From JAPLDA01 sp043783155 (GTDB taxonomy: Bacteria > Bacteroidota > Bacteroidia > AKYH767-A > 2013-40CM-41-45), in the NCBI GenBank assembly GCA_043783155.1, contig JAYVZS010000029.1, positions 1 to 64,000 of the forward strand: a DNA stretch of 64,000 bases, in the 5' to 3' direction. Positions 23,138 to 32,021 of the stretch are shown piece by piece (positions within the stretch are counted from its first letter, which is position 1; every line of letters begins with the position of its first letter). A program made the position numbers and the translations under genes. A model generated the notes under the pieces. The model saw nothing but the letters and a program-made list of their open reading frames with translations. It was not told the DNA's origin and did no database searches.

Positions 23138-24025
23138 ATGATTAAAAAAATCTTCTTTACATTCAGTATCGTCCTTGTAATTGGCTCAGTAAGCAGAGCG
23201 CAGGATATGATCAATTTGTTAGGCAACGATTCCAGTCAAAGAACATTTACTGCCGCAACGTTTAAGACAACACGGCTCATCAATACTCATACGCTTGAAA
23301 CGCTCGGTAAACGAACACTCGATTTCCGGATTTCTCATCGCTTCGGGCCACTCAATGGCGGCGCCTATAATGCATGGGGGATAGATGGTCCTGCCTATAT
23401 CAGGTTGAGTCTTGAATATAGCTATGATGGCCGGTTGATGGTCGGTATTGGTCGCAGTTCCCAAGATAAAGTCGTGGATGGTTTTTTAAAATATAGATTG
23501 TATCGCCAAACCGATGATGATGCACATCCGCTGAGTGTTACATTGTTTTCCGGAATGTACTATACAGGATTGAAAGATCCCGATATCGCAACCAATGGAG
23601 GATACGACAAGTATGGATTCCTGAGCAGCCGTTTGTCGTACGCCTATGAAATTATTGCAGGAAGAAAATTCAGCAGCAGTTTTTCATTACAGGTATCTCC
23701 GTTTTATGTACACTATAACCTTGCTGAAAAGTTCACGGATAAAAATGATATGTATGGTGTTGCCGGAGCCGTACGGTATAAATTTTCAAAACGGTCTGCT
23801 ATTACTGCTGAGTATGCTTATCGCATCAGCAAGTATTCGCAGGATCCATATTATGACAGCATGGGAATCGGGTATGAAATAGAAACCGGTGGCCACGTAT
23901 TCCAGATGCACTTCACAAACTCTACCGGCATGGTTGAGAATCAGTTTTTCGCACACACCAAAACCAAGTGGAGCAATGCCGGAATACGCCTCGGGTTTAA
24001 TATTTCAAGAGTGTTCACCCTATAA
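23138..24025 (+). CDS. DUF5777-type outer-membrane beta-barrel protein
   Basis: A 295-residue exported protein with signal peptide MIKKIFFTFSIVLVIGSVSRAQ. The body alternates aromatic and polar residues (FRISHRFGPLNGG, YIRLSLEYSYDGRLMVGIGR, MHFTNSTGMVENQFF) and ends in a phenylalanine-rich strand (NISRVFTL), the pattern of a beta-barrel. DUF5777 barrels often sit beside small cytochrome-like proteins in Bacteroidota, as here, which suggests a joint role in electron transfer or ligand passage across the outer membrane. That role is inference. Confidence 0.7.
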   Translation: MIKKIFFTFSIVLVIGSVSRAQDMINLLGNDSSQRTFTAATFKTTRLINTHTLETLGKRTLDFRISHRFGPLNGGAYNAWGIDGPAYIRLSLEYSYDGRLMVGIGRSSQDKVVDGFLKYRLYRQTDDDAHPLSVTLFSGMYYTGLKDPDIATNGGYDKYGFLSSRLSYAYEIIAGRKFSSSFSLQVSPFYVHYNLAEKFTDKNDMYGVAGAVRYKFSKRSAITAEYAYRISKYSQDPYYDSMGIGYEIETGGHVFQMHFTNSTGMVENQFFAHTKTKWSNAGIRLGFNISRVFTL

Positions 24026-24078
24026 GCTTAAGAACAGTTCACATTGAAAATAAATAGTTAAAATTTTGTTGGCCTTGT

Positions 24079-24120
24079 ACGGTGAAGGTTGCAGTAAAAT
24101 GCAGAGGGGCCCTTCACCGT
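24079..24120. terminator. Hairpin between convergent genes
   Basis: ACGGTGAAGG at 24079-24088 pairs with CCTTCACCGT at 24111-24120, closing a loop with a further GCA/TGC pairing. It lies between the stops of the DUF5777 and DUF1223 genes, so it may end transcription from both sides, although there is no strong T-run on the plus strand. Confidence 0.5.
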
Positions 24121-24149
24121 CTCGGTCAAATTTTTGAACAACTTCAATA

Positions 24150-24929
24150 TCAATCCCGACGCCCTTTTGTTTTCCATGCTCCCGAGAATTCTTCTTCAGT
24201 CGCGGCAAGTATGCTCATGGTTTGTTTATGCTGTACAAAAGCAACGAGTACACAACTCGCACCGGGAACAAATCCCTTTAAAGGAATTTTTATTGCTCCG
24301 CTTTTTTCATTCAACCCAAACGAACAGAAAACTCTGGCAACATGATCATGCGTAACGGTCTTTCCCGAATTTTCTCCCTTGCCGATTTTAGACGTAAGCC
24401 CGCTTTCAACAAATGCAACATGAATGGAGAAATTTTTATCCGCCTGTGTTGATGTATAATGAACGAATGCCGAATCGCCGGCGATAGAATCCACTACGAT
24501 GGCCAGAGACATCTTCGCCGGTGTTTTCAGAGCTTTGTCAATGGCCCTACCTGCTTCATCTGCGTGGGATCCTGTAAATTCTGTTTCACCGTTTACGATC
24601 ATTTGTGGAGTGTACAGTTCCCGTTGTTTCAACGCGCCCGAATAATTATTCTGCCGCATCGTAAATTGATTTTTACTAAACGGGTCCTTCCATCCGCCAC
24701 GATTCCAATAATCAACATGGTATTCCAGACAAAAAATATTCCTGTTGTTTTTTTTCGCATCCGTGATAATGTCGCTCAGCACTTTGTCAGCGGGCGGGCA
24801 ACTGCTGCACCCTTCTGATGTAAATAGTTCAACAACTGCAAATGGTTTGGAAGAAAACTGAGCAGATGCACAGGTTGCTGCCTCAGAAAAAAGAATTACA
24901 AACAAAAAAAATCTCAACCGTGTTTTCAT
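24150..24929 (-). CDS. DUF1223 thioredoxin-fold secreted protein
   Basis: A 259-residue protein with a signal peptide (to about residue 24) and the DUF1223 signature VVELFTSEGCSSCPPADK, with C41 and C44 in a thioredoxin-like CxxC. YTPQMIVNGETEFTGS follows, corresponding to the cis-Pro region. The family is periplasmic or secreted, and its exact redox partner is unknown. Length is normal. It is monocistronic, downstream of the ACMSD gene with 49 nt between, and could be co-transcribed with it. Confidence 0.85.
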   Translation of the reverse strand: MKTRLRFFLFVILFSEAATCASAQFSSKPFAVVELFTSEGCSSCPPADKVLSDIITDAKKNNRNIFCLEYHVDYWNRGGWKDPFSKNQFTMRQNNYSGALKQRELYTPQMIVNGETEFTGSHADEAGRAIDKALKTPAKMSLAIVVDSIAGDSAFVHYTSTQADKNFSIHVAFVESGLTSKIGKGENSGKTVTHDHVARVFCSFGLNEKSGAIKIPLKGFVPGASCVLVAFVQHKQTMSILAATEEEFSGAWKTKGRRD

Positions 24930-24978
24930 TGTTTTGGTATATCCTCAAAATAAACCGGAATCGGTTTTTGTAAACGCG

Positions 24979-26010
24979 TTAACCGTGTATCGTTTTATTT
25001 AACGAAAGAAATTTTTCCTTTGGTAATCCCAACCACTCCAGAGCTGTGCCGTTCAACAATCTTTCTTTTGTTGCGTAATCAAAATCCATCTTCTCTATTA
25101 AACTTCCGGGTACATCTTCACCAAGTGGAAATGGGTAATCGCTTCCAAGTGCGACACAATTTGCGCCCACCAGTTTAACAAGGTAATGCAGCATACCAGC
25201 ATCATGAACGAGAGAATCGAAATAAAATTTCCCAAGATATTTTTTCGGCGGAATGTTATTGTCAACCGCAACAAGATCGGGACGGCAATCAAAACCATGT
25301 TGTATTCTCCCAATGGTTGAAGGAAAAGAACCTCCGCCATGAGCAAATGCAACACGCAATTTCGGGAACTGCTCAAATACACCACCGAAAATCATCGAGC
25401 AAATCGCAAGCGACGTCTCTGCAGGCATTCCTACCAGCCAGGGAAGCCAGTATTTTTGCATCTTCTCCTGCCCCATCATTTCCCAGGGATGAACAAATAC
25501 AGCGGCACCAAGTTTTTCCGCAGCGGCAAACACCGGAAATAATTCAGGTGCATTCAGGTTCCAGTCATTCACATGAGAACCGATCTGGATACCCGTCAAA
25601 CCGATTTTCATGCAACGCTCCATTTCTGCAATTGCGAGTTCCGGATCCTGCAAAGGAATTGTCCCAAGACCAATAAAACGTTGCGGATAACGCTTTACAA
25701 TTTCCGCAATGTGATCATTCAGAAATCTTGAAACCTCAAGACAATCTTTCGGCTTCGCCCAATAACTAAACATCACCGGAACCGTCGAAAGCACCTGCAC
25801 GTCTACGTGATGTTGATCACATTCTTTCATGCGCGTTTCCGCACTCCAGCTGTTATCCTGCACTTCACGAAAAAATTTATCATCAATCATCATCTTCGCG
25901 CAACAAGGTTTGTGATGATCGAGGGAAATAAATCCGCCGTAACCAAACTTACTTTTAAAGTCCGGAATGTGTTCCGGAAGAATGTGTGTGTGAATATCAA
26001 TCTTGAGCAT
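24979..26010 (-). CDS. 2-amino-3-carboxymuconate-6-semialdehyde decarboxylase (ACMSD-type amidohydrolase)
   Basis: A 343-residue metal-dependent amidohydrolase. The first metal ligands are H7 and H9 (DIHTHILPEH), followed by VHPWEM, FAHGGGSFP and the Asp of ALGSDYPFPLGE, all in ACMSD order. It would remove CO2 from the product of 3-hydroxyanthranilate dioxygenase and so divert tryptophan carbon from NAD synthesis to 2-aminomuconate. The gene directly upstream (26081-26608) encodes that dioxygenase, and the dehydrogenase for the next step lies at 27951, so the pathway assignment is strong. Confidence 0.92.
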   Translation of the reverse strand: MLKIDIHTHILPEHIPDFKSKFGYGGFISLDHHKPCCAKMMIDDKFFREVQDNSWSAETRMKECDQHHVDVQVLSTVPVMFSYWAKPKDCLEVSRFLNDHIAEIVKRYPQRFIGLGTIPLQDPELAIAEMERCMKIGLTGIQIGSHVNDWNLNAPELFPVFAAAEKLGAAVFVHPWEMMGQEKMQKYWLPWLVGMPAETSLAICSMIFGGVFEQFPKLRVAFAHGGGSFPSTIGRIQHGFDCRPDLVAVDNNIPPKKYLGKFYFDSLVHDAGMLHYLVKLVGANCVALGSDYPFPLGEDVPGSLIEKMDFDYATKERLLNGTALEWLGLPKEKFLSLNKTIHG

Positions 26011-26080
26011 ACATATTCGGCTGGCTACAAAGTTTTATGAAGGAATAATCCATGTGTTTGTATAAAACATGCCCCGTAAC

Positions 26081-26608
26081 TTATTTTACCGGTGCCGGCG
26101 GCTCCATCACCGTTCCGCATTTTTTGCAGATCCGCAGATCGGGGTTCGAATAAAATTTATTTAACACCTTCGGAAGTTGTGTGACAATATCTGTAAGACT
26201 AAAAAATTCTTCATACAATTTATTCCCGCACTTTTCACAAAACCACATGCAGGCATCTTCTTCTCCCTGGTTTCTGTAAAGCTCCATCACCAAACCAACT
26301 GTATTCGCCGGACGCTGCGGTGAATGCGGAGTTCTTGGGGGCAACAGGAAAATATCTCCTTCGTTGATCGTAATGTCAACTGGCTTTCCGTCCTCGATAA
26401 TTTTTACAACAATATCTCCTTCCAACTGGTAATAAAACTCTTCTCCCTCATTGTAGTGGTAATCCTTTCTTGAATTGGGACCGCCAACGACCATCACAAT
26501 AAAGTCGTCGTTGTTTTTATAGACCTGTTGATTGCCAACCGGTGGTTTAAGCAAATGACGATTTTCATCAATCCATTTTTTGAAACTGAAGGCGCGGGTA
26601 ATGGTCAT
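26081..26608 (-). CDS. 3-hydroxyanthranilate 3,4-dioxygenase
   Basis: A 175-residue cupin. The Fe(II) ligands H51, E57 and H95 appear in KDYHYNEGEEFYY and LLPPRTPHSP. The bacterial-type C-terminal rubredoxin-like site has two CxxC pairs, C124/C127 and C161/C164. It opens the ring of 3-hydroxyanthranilate, and its product is the substrate of the ACMSD enzyme encoded 70 nt downstream. It is divergent from the SDR gene at 26716, and the two half-operons share a 107-nt promoter region. Confidence 0.95.
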   Translation of the reverse strand: MTITRAFSFKKWIDENRHLLKPPVGNQQVYKNNDDFIVMVVGGPNSRKDYHYNEGEEFYYQLEGDIVVKIIEDGKPVDITINEGDIFLLPPRTPHSPQRPANTVGLVMELYRNQGEEDACMWFCEKCGNKLYEEFFSLTDIVTQLPKVLNKFYSNPDLRICKKCGTVMEPPAPVK

Positions 26609-26715
26609 GGGCTTTGTAATTTAGTGTGTACTTCGATCCTGATTTGGAAAGCAAGTTACAAAGAATTGTGGATTTCAAAGTGGGGATTGCCGATTGAAGT
26701 CTTTATCTTTCGCAC

Positions 26716-27513
26716 ATGAATCTGAACCTGGAAGGAAAGCATGCACTCGTTTGCGGAAGTACACAAGGCATTGGTAAAGCATCAGCAGTGGAACTCGCAG
26801 CGCTTGGAGCGCGCATCACATTGCTCGCTCGCAATGAAGAAGAATTGAAAAAGGTGAGGGATGAACTACCGAATCCGGAGAACAAAAAACATTGGCAACA
26901 CGATTTTATCTGTGCCGATTTTTCTAAATCTTCTGAACTGAAATCAATCGTTGAAAAGTACATCGCGGAAAACGGTGCCATCCACATCCTGGTTAACAAT
27001 ACCGGTGGCCCCGCCGGCGGACCGATAACAGAAGCAAAAACGGAGGAGTTTATTTCTACCTTCAACAACCACCTTATCTGTAATCACATTCTTGCGCAGG
27101 CAGTATTAAAGGGAATGACAGAGGCCGGTTATGGTCGCATCATCAACATTATTTCAACTTCCGTGAAACAACCGTTAAAGGGACTTGGAGTTTCAAACAC
27201 CATTCGCGCGGCCGTTGCCAACTGGTCAAAAACATTGGCCGGAGAAGTGGCGAAATATAATATCACGGTGAATAATGTATTGCCCGGTGCAACCAACACG
27301 GTTCGGCTGAAATCTATCCTGGAAGCAAAAAGCAAACGCACCGGAAAAAATATTGAGGAATTAAAACTTGAAATGATCGCTGAGATTCCAATGGCACGAC
27401 TTGGAAATGCAAATGAGATCGCGAATGCTGTTGCATTCCTGGCTTCTCCGGCAGCGGCCTACATCACCGGAATTAGTATTCCCGTTGATGGAGGAAGAAC
27501 AGGTTCTTTATAA
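26716..27513 (+). CDS. SDR-family protein lacking the usual catalytic Tyr/Lys
   Basis: A 265-residue short-chain dehydrogenase/reductase with the cofactor motif GSTQGIG (14-20), NNTGG (94-98) and the family C-terminus ITGISIPVDGGRTGSL. The catalytic YxxxK is replaced: the aligned stretch GLGVSNTIRAAVANW has S160 where Tyr is expected and R164 where Lys is expected, while the serines of IISTSV remain. It may therefore be inactive or use different chemistry. Its location, divergent from HAAO and upstream of the aminomuconate dehydrogenase, suggests a role in kynurenine degradation. Confidence 0.85.
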   Translation: MNLNLEGKHALVCGSTQGIGKASAVELAALGARITLLARNEEELKKVRDELPNPENKKHWQHDFICADFSKSSELKSIVEKYIAENGAIHILVNNTGGPAGGPITEAKTEEFISTFNNHLICNHILAQAVLKGMTEAGYGRIINIISTSVKQPLKGLGVSNTIRAAVANWSKTLAGEVAKYNITVNNVLPGATNTVRLKSILEAKSKRTGKNIEELKLEMIAEIPMARLGNANEIANAVAFLASPAAAYITGISIPVDGGRTGSL

Positions 27514-27534
27514 TTTTTTCAAGAGATTATTGAT

Positions 27535-27945
27535 ATGACGGAAGCACAACAACAGAAAAAAAGAACGCAAAGTATTGTCAGCATTACGGTGATTGTACTG
27601 GTTGTTATCCTCTATTTTATTTTCTGGAAACACCAACATGTTGACAAGAGAGAGAATGCATTTCGTCATACGAAAATAGAATATACCGAACACGCAAAGT
27701 GCCGGATGGATTGCAGGCATATTTCTGAAAAGGAAATAAAAGACGTCCTACGGGAGGGGGAAATCAATTACCGCAAGACCGAGAAGAACGCTTCGCCTTG
27801 TCCTAAATACGCATTGGAATATTATACCGATGGAAAAAAAGTTCGTGTAATTGTCGGGGATTGTGATGAGCGGGCTGTCATCATCACTGTTATTGATCTT
27901 GACCACGAGTTTGAATGCAATTGTCCGGGCGACAAAGAAAAATAA
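27535..27945 (+). CDS. DUF4258-domain protein with N-terminal membrane helix
   Basis: A 136-residue protein. A transmembrane segment covers about 13-31 (SIVSITVIVLVVILYFIFW). The soluble part has the DUF4258 layout: YTEHAKCRMDCRHISEKEIKDVL, then ALEYYTDGKKVRVIVGDCDE and VITVIDLDHE. Seven cysteines are spread over the soluble part. The domain is of unknown function and elsewhere occurs as small stand-alone proteins. It lies between the SDR and the aldehyde dehydrogenase in one tight plus-strand group (21 and 5 nt gaps). Confidence 0.75.
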   Translation: MTEAQQQKKRTQSIVSITVIVLVVILYFIFWKHQHVDKRENAFRHTKIEYTEHAKCRMDCRHISEKEIKDVLREGEINYRKTEKNASPCPKYALEYYTDGKKVRVIVGDCDERAVIITVIDLDHEFECNCPGDKEK

Positions 27946-27950
27946 ATACG

Positions 27951-29393
27951 ATGCAAAAAATACGTAACTACATCAACGGAGAACTGGTTGAGCCAATCGG
28001 TAAAACATACCTCGATAATATTAATCCTGCAACGGGAGAAGTTTATTCTCTGATTCCTGACAGCGACGAACGCGATGTGGAAGTTGCAGTTGTTGCTGCT
28101 ACTGCCGCATTCAGGGACTGGAGCAATATGCCCGTTGCAAAACGCTCCGATATTCTCTTAAAAATTTCGGCACTCATTGAAAAAAATCTTGACCGGTTGG
28201 CTCTTGCCGAAAGTATCGATCAAGGTAAACCGGTGTGGTTGGCGAAATCGGTTGACATTCCGCGTGCAGCCGCTAATTTTCATTTTTATGCAACCGGCGC
28301 CATCCATCTTGCAACAGAAGCGCATGCGACAGGAAATGAAGCCATCAATTACACGCTTCGTCAGCCGATTGGAATTGCCGGATGTATTTCTCCTTGGAAT
28401 CTTCCGCTCTATTTGTTTACCTGGAAAATTGCACCTGCGCTTGCATCCGGAAATTGTGTGGTGGCAAAGCCGAGTGAAATCACGCCGATGACATCCTACC
28501 TGCTTTCTGAATTATGTATGGAAGCTGGTTTACCGAAGGGGGTTTTAAATATTATACATGGTCTCGGGCCAAAAGCCGGGGCGGCCATCGTTTCACATCC
28601 GAAAATTCAGGCGGTCAGTTTTACGGGTGGGACAAAGACAGGAGAATGGATTGCACGAACAGCGGCACCCATGTTTAAAAAAATTTCACTTGAACTCGGT
28701 GGGAAAAATCCGAACATCATTTTTGCGGATTGTAATTTTGATGAAACGGTTAAAACATCCGTGAATGCAGCGTTTAGTAACCAGGGAGAAATCTGTTTGT
28801 GCGGCTCCCGCATCTTCATCGAAAAACCGATCTACGAAAAATTTAAAGAAGCATTTTTGAAACGGGTTTCTACATTAAAGGTTGGTGATCCGTTGCTTGA
28901 CGAAAGCAGGATGGGCGCTATTGCAAGCAAGCCGCACATGGAAAAAATTCTATCGTACATAGAGCTGGCAAAAAAAGAAGGCGGTAAAATTCTTTGCGGT
29001 GGAAATCAATTATTCTTAAAAGAAAAAAACAAAAACGGATTTTTTATTGAACCAACAGTTGTCGAAGGGTTGAGTTATGATTGCTGTACTAACCAGGAAG
29101 AAATTTTTGGTCCGGTTGTAACACTTACACCATTTGAAACAGAAGAAGAGGTCTTGAAATACGCCAACAGCACTCAGTATGGTTTGGCAGGAACAATTTT
29201 TACTCAGAACCTAAGCCGCGCGCATCGCCTGGCAGCGGAATTACACATCGGCATCATCTGGATTAACTGTTGGTTGTTTCGTGATTTGCGAACTCCTTTT
29301 GGCGGAATGAAAAATTCAGGTGTTGGCCGCGAAGGCGGTTTTGAAGCGCTGAAGTTTTTTACAGAAGAAAAAAATGTTTGTATAAAACTGTAG
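27951..29393 (+). CDS. 2-aminomuconate / 2-hydroxymuconate semialdehyde dehydrogenase
   Basis: 480 residues from the ATG at 27951 (MQKIRNYINGELVEP); the frame also opens 12 codons earlier inside the preceding gene. It is an NAD-dependent aldehyde dehydrogenase with SPWNLPLYLFTWKIAPALA, general base E249 (LELGGKNP) and nucleophile C282 (NQGEICLCGSR). The chain is closest in style to the muconic semialdehyde branch. With HAAO and ACMSD encoded alongside, it most likely oxidises 2-aminomuconate semialdehyde. Its stop codon lies within a 20-bp inverted repeat that ends the operon. Confidence 0.9.
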   Translation: MQKIRNYINGELVEPIGKTYLDNINPATGEVYSLIPDSDERDVEVAVVAATAAFRDWSNMPVAKRSDILLKISALIEKNLDRLALAESIDQGKPVWLAKSVDIPRAAANFHFYATGAIHLATEAHATGNEAINYTLRQPIGIAGCISPWNLPLYLFTWKIAPALASGNCVVAKPSEITPMTSYLLSELCMEAGLPKGVLNIIHGLGPKAGAAIVSHPKIQAVSFTGGTKTGEWIARTAAPMFKKISLELGGKNPNIIFADCNFDETVKTSVNAAFSNQGEICLCGSRIFIEKPIYEKFKEAFLKRVSTLKVGDPLLDESRMGAIASKPHMEKILSYIELAKKEGGKILCGGNQLFLKEKNKNGFFIEPTVVEGLSYDCCTNQEEIFGPVVTLTPFETEEEVLKYANSTQYGLAGTIFTQNLSRAHRLAAELHIGIIWINCWLFRDLRTPFGGMKNSGVGREGGFEALKFFTEEKNVCIKL

Positions 29394-29426
29394 AGGCGGA
29401 AGATTTTCCGCCTCTACAGTTTTATA
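29381..29426. terminator. Perfect 20-bp inverted repeat, bidirectional terminator
   Basis: Arms 29381-29400 and 29407-29426 are exact complements (core CTGTAGAGGCGGA) around a 6-nt loop. The element includes the dehydrogenase stop codon and ends next to the stop of the convergent TPR gene. A-rich and T-rich ends make it work as a U-tailed terminator in both directions. The TAGAGGCGGA core resembles dispersed palindromic repeats known from bacterial intergenic regions. Confidence 0.8.
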
Positions 29427-31067
29427 CTATTTCTGTTTGGGATTTTTCTTTTGCTCGTCGAGTGATCTGATTCCTTCAATTGCATCTTTGTCTTCGGGAT
29501 CGAGCAGAAGTATTTTTTGAAGATATTCTTTTGCTTTCCCGTAGTCTTTTGCCTCGGAGTGTACATAGTAAGCAGCGAGGTAGCGGTATGCTTCTATCAA
29601 AGTGGCTTTGTATTTTCCGCTTGCCATTCCGGAAGTGTCGACCGTGGCTATCTCAATGTACTTTTCATAATTCGGCTTGGCGGTGTTCGGTTGAAACGTT
29701 GTATCAATATAGGTGTTCGCTTTCGCCCGGTTATAATAACCGCTCGCATATTTCGGTGCAAGCTCGTTCACTTTCATGAAAGCGCTGTCTGCCTTAGTAA
29801 ATTCACGGTTATAAAGATAGGATCGGCCAAGACTGAAGTAGTCCGCAACCTTTACATCCTTACCATTGTTAATCTTCTCTATGTATGTTGAAATCGCTTC
29901 CGGCCATTTTTTCATTTTATAAAACAGATCAGCAATCTGTGATAGCAAATCGGTTCGTGAACTGTCTAATTCATACGCTTTTCGTAATTTGATAACAGCA
30001 AGCGAATCCTGGCTATTGCAAGACAGAAGTTTTCCATAATATTCATAGTCAAGCGCGATTGTTTTTTCCGGTGTGATTTTCGAAAAAAGTTTTTGCACAA
30101 CCTCCAGCCCTTTTACACAATCCTTTGTTTCATAATAACAATACGATGAAACACGTAATAAAGTAAGGTTATCGGGATCACAGTTTTGTTTTAGCTGGTT
30201 AATTTCATTAAGAGCTCCTGCGTAATCTTTACTTAGATAAAGAAAAGAAGCGTAACGTCTCCTCGCTCCGCAATTATTTTTAGACAAGTCGAGATACTTT
30301 TTATACTCCGATTTTGCTTTTTCCAGTTTGCCCAACTTAAAAGAAACCTCTCCTAATTCGCGGTGAGCCGGGGCAAAAGTGGAGTCAATCCTGATTGCAT
30401 TTTGAAACTCTTCTGCAGCGCCCAAATTGTTGGTAGATCGCTTGTATAATCTTCCTTTACTAACAATTGCCTTGACGGAATTCTTATCAAGATCGAGTGC
30501 TTTGTTATAGTATTCGGCGGCCAATGTTCCGTTATTCAGTTCCGAATAAATGTCGCCATACAAAATCTGGATCTCTGTATTCTTCGGATCCATGACAACG
30601 GCTTTGTCGAGCAGAGACTTTGCTCTGTCAAGGTTTTTATTTTTGAATTTAATGAGTGCGTCAGCTGATTCAATTAAAGCGAGTGAATTTTTTGGCCCTG
30701 CTTTTAAAAGCGCTTCATCAATCAGTGCGGTTGCCTCGGCAAGAATTGCTTTTGCATCACCGGTTTTATTCAATGTGTATTTTGCCTGGCCGATGGTGTT
30801 GAGTACGTTGTTTGGGTCAACCTGCTTTCCTTTGCTGAACATCATTATGGCCGAATCTGTTTTGTCGCTTAGCAAATAGTTTTCGCCGAAGTAGAAATAA
30901 ACACTCCCGTTTGATGGCTCTGCAACCAATCGATTTTGAAACGCGATTGTTGCGGCATCATATTGTTCGTCATCTGTAAGTCGGATTGCATCGTTCAGTG
31001 TTTGTGCCTGACCGGCGCTTGCGATTGTCAAAACAAAAAAACTCAGAACTAATTTTTTATTTTTCAT
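29427..31067 (-). CDS. Exported TPR-repeat protein
   Basis: A 546-residue protein with a signal peptide (to about residue 21, ...ASAGQAQ) and TPR motifs over nearly the whole length, such as GSVYFYFGENYLLSDKTDSA and AKSEYKKYLDLSKNNCGARR. It is the last gene of the exbB-exbD-exbD-tonB-PstS operon, 6 nt after the PstS-like gene. It should act in the periplasm as a protein-interaction scaffold. Gene order exbB-exbD-exbD-tonB-(small)-pstS-TPR recurs in Bacteroidota in my recollection, which suggests a shared envelope process. Confidence 0.85.
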   Translation of the reverse strand: MKNKKLVLSFFVLTIASAGQAQTLNDAIRLTDDEQYDAATIAFQNRLVAEPSNGSVYFYFGENYLLSDKTDSAIMMFSKGKQVDPNNVLNTIGQAKYTLNKTGDAKAILAEATALIDEALLKAGPKNSLALIESADALIKFKNKNLDRAKSLLDKAVVMDPKNTEIQILYGDIYSELNNGTLAAEYYNKALDLDKNSVKAIVSKGRLYKRSTNNLGAAEEFQNAIRIDSTFAPAHRELGEVSFKLGKLEKAKSEYKKYLDLSKNNCGARRRYASFLYLSKDYAGALNEINQLKQNCDPDNLTLLRVSSYCYYETKDCVKGLEVVQKLFSKITPEKTIALDYEYYGKLLSCNSQDSLAVIKLRKAYELDSSRTDLLSQIADLFYKMKKWPEAISTYIEKINNGKDVKVADYFSLGRSYLYNREFTKADSAFMKVNELAPKYASGYYNRAKANTYIDTTFQPNTAKPNYEKYIEIATVDTSGMASGKYKATLIEAYRYLAAYYVHSEAKDYGKAKEYLQKILLLDPEDKDAIEGIRSLDEQKKNPKQK

Positions 31068-31073
31068 TTTAAA

Positions 31074-32021
31074 TTATTGGTTAATGTGAATAATCCGAAC
31101 CGGCATAGTGGCGGGGAGCATTCCCATAAGTCTAACGATTCGTTGTCCCTGATCCCCCGCAACAAAAGCGGCAAAGCCCGTGCCAAGCCCGCTTCTGCCT
31201 TCGCGACTGACGATGTATATGTTTCTCGTTAACGGATATTGATTGAGTGCGATGTAACCCTGGTAAGGTTTGAAAAATGTTCCGGCATCTTTTGATGTAT
31301 CGGCCGGAGCTATTTCAGCAACACGTATTTTTTTTAAAAAGCCATTTACCGTCGGATCATCTTTATCGCTGATCCAATTTAAACTGATCACACCGAGTGT
31401 GTTTTTATTTTGGTTTACATACTCAATAACATCAGCGTTTGAGTTTGTTGCGTAACAGTTTTTAGGGAACGGATCTTTTCCAAGAAATTTCTCCTTCAGG
31501 TAACGTGTGTTTGCTGAACCGTTACGATCAAATACAATCCGAATGCTGTCCAACAGCGACTTTCCGTTTAATTGTTTCCAGGAGGAAATTTTTCCGTTAA
31601 TAATATCTCTTAACTGTTCATATTTAAAAAGCGAGTCCGGGTTTTCCGTATTCACAATGATGGCGACAGCGTCAATGGCAATTTTTGTTGTGCGGGGAAA
31701 AAGATTTCTTCCCTTGAAAAAATCTTTTTCATTTTCATTTAACTCGCGGGCCGAAACAATCAGACGGATTGAATCGTTATTCAACAACTCTTTAAAGGCG
31801 TCTGTTTCGGAAAGATATTTGACGCCAATTTTTGCCCGGTTATAAATTCCCACAAACGTATCCGCTTCGGTAGAAATTAATGGTTGATAAGATTCGTCAG
31901 AAACAATAACAATATCGCCCGAAGTGGGCGTGTCTGTAAACGTTGGCTTATTCGTACCGCTGCACGAAGCAAGAAAACATCCGGTCAAAAAAATTAGGGT
32001 AAAAAAATTAGGGTGTTTCAT
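31074..32021 (-). CDS. PstS-like substrate-binding lipoprotein
   Basis: A 315-residue lipoprotein (lipobox around C20: TGCFLASC) of the phosphate-binding protein family. Recognisable parts are GDIVIVSDESYQPL, the anion-loop region FDRNGSANTRYLKEKFLG, and a hinge-like IVSREGRSGLGTGFAAFV. No pstC, pstA or pstB genes are present, so it is not part of a phosphate ABC importer here. It lies in the TonB/ExbBD operon and may bind a ligand or help energy transduction. The overlap with 32008 is 14 nt. Confidence 0.8.
   Translation of the reverse strand: MKHPNFFTLIFLTGCFLASCSGTNKPTFTDTPTSGDIVIVSDESYQPLISTEADTFVGIYNRAKIGVKYLSETDAFKELLNNDSIRLIVSARELNENEKDFFKGRNLFPRTTKIAIDAVAIIVNTENPDSLFKYEQLRDIINGKISSWKQLNGKSLLDSIRIVFDRNGSANTRYLKEKFLGKDPFPKNCYATNSNADVIEYVNQNKNTLGVISLNWISDKDDPTVNGFLKKIRVAEIAPADTSKDAGTFFKPYQGYIALNQYPLTRNIYIVSREGRSGLGTGFAAFVAGDQGQRIVRLMGMLPATMPVRIIHINQ

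Noticed and set aside
29427..31067. PstS/TPR operon as a phosphate ABC importer
   Set aside because: No pstA, pstB, pstC or phoU gene is present; the linked genes encode a TonB motor.
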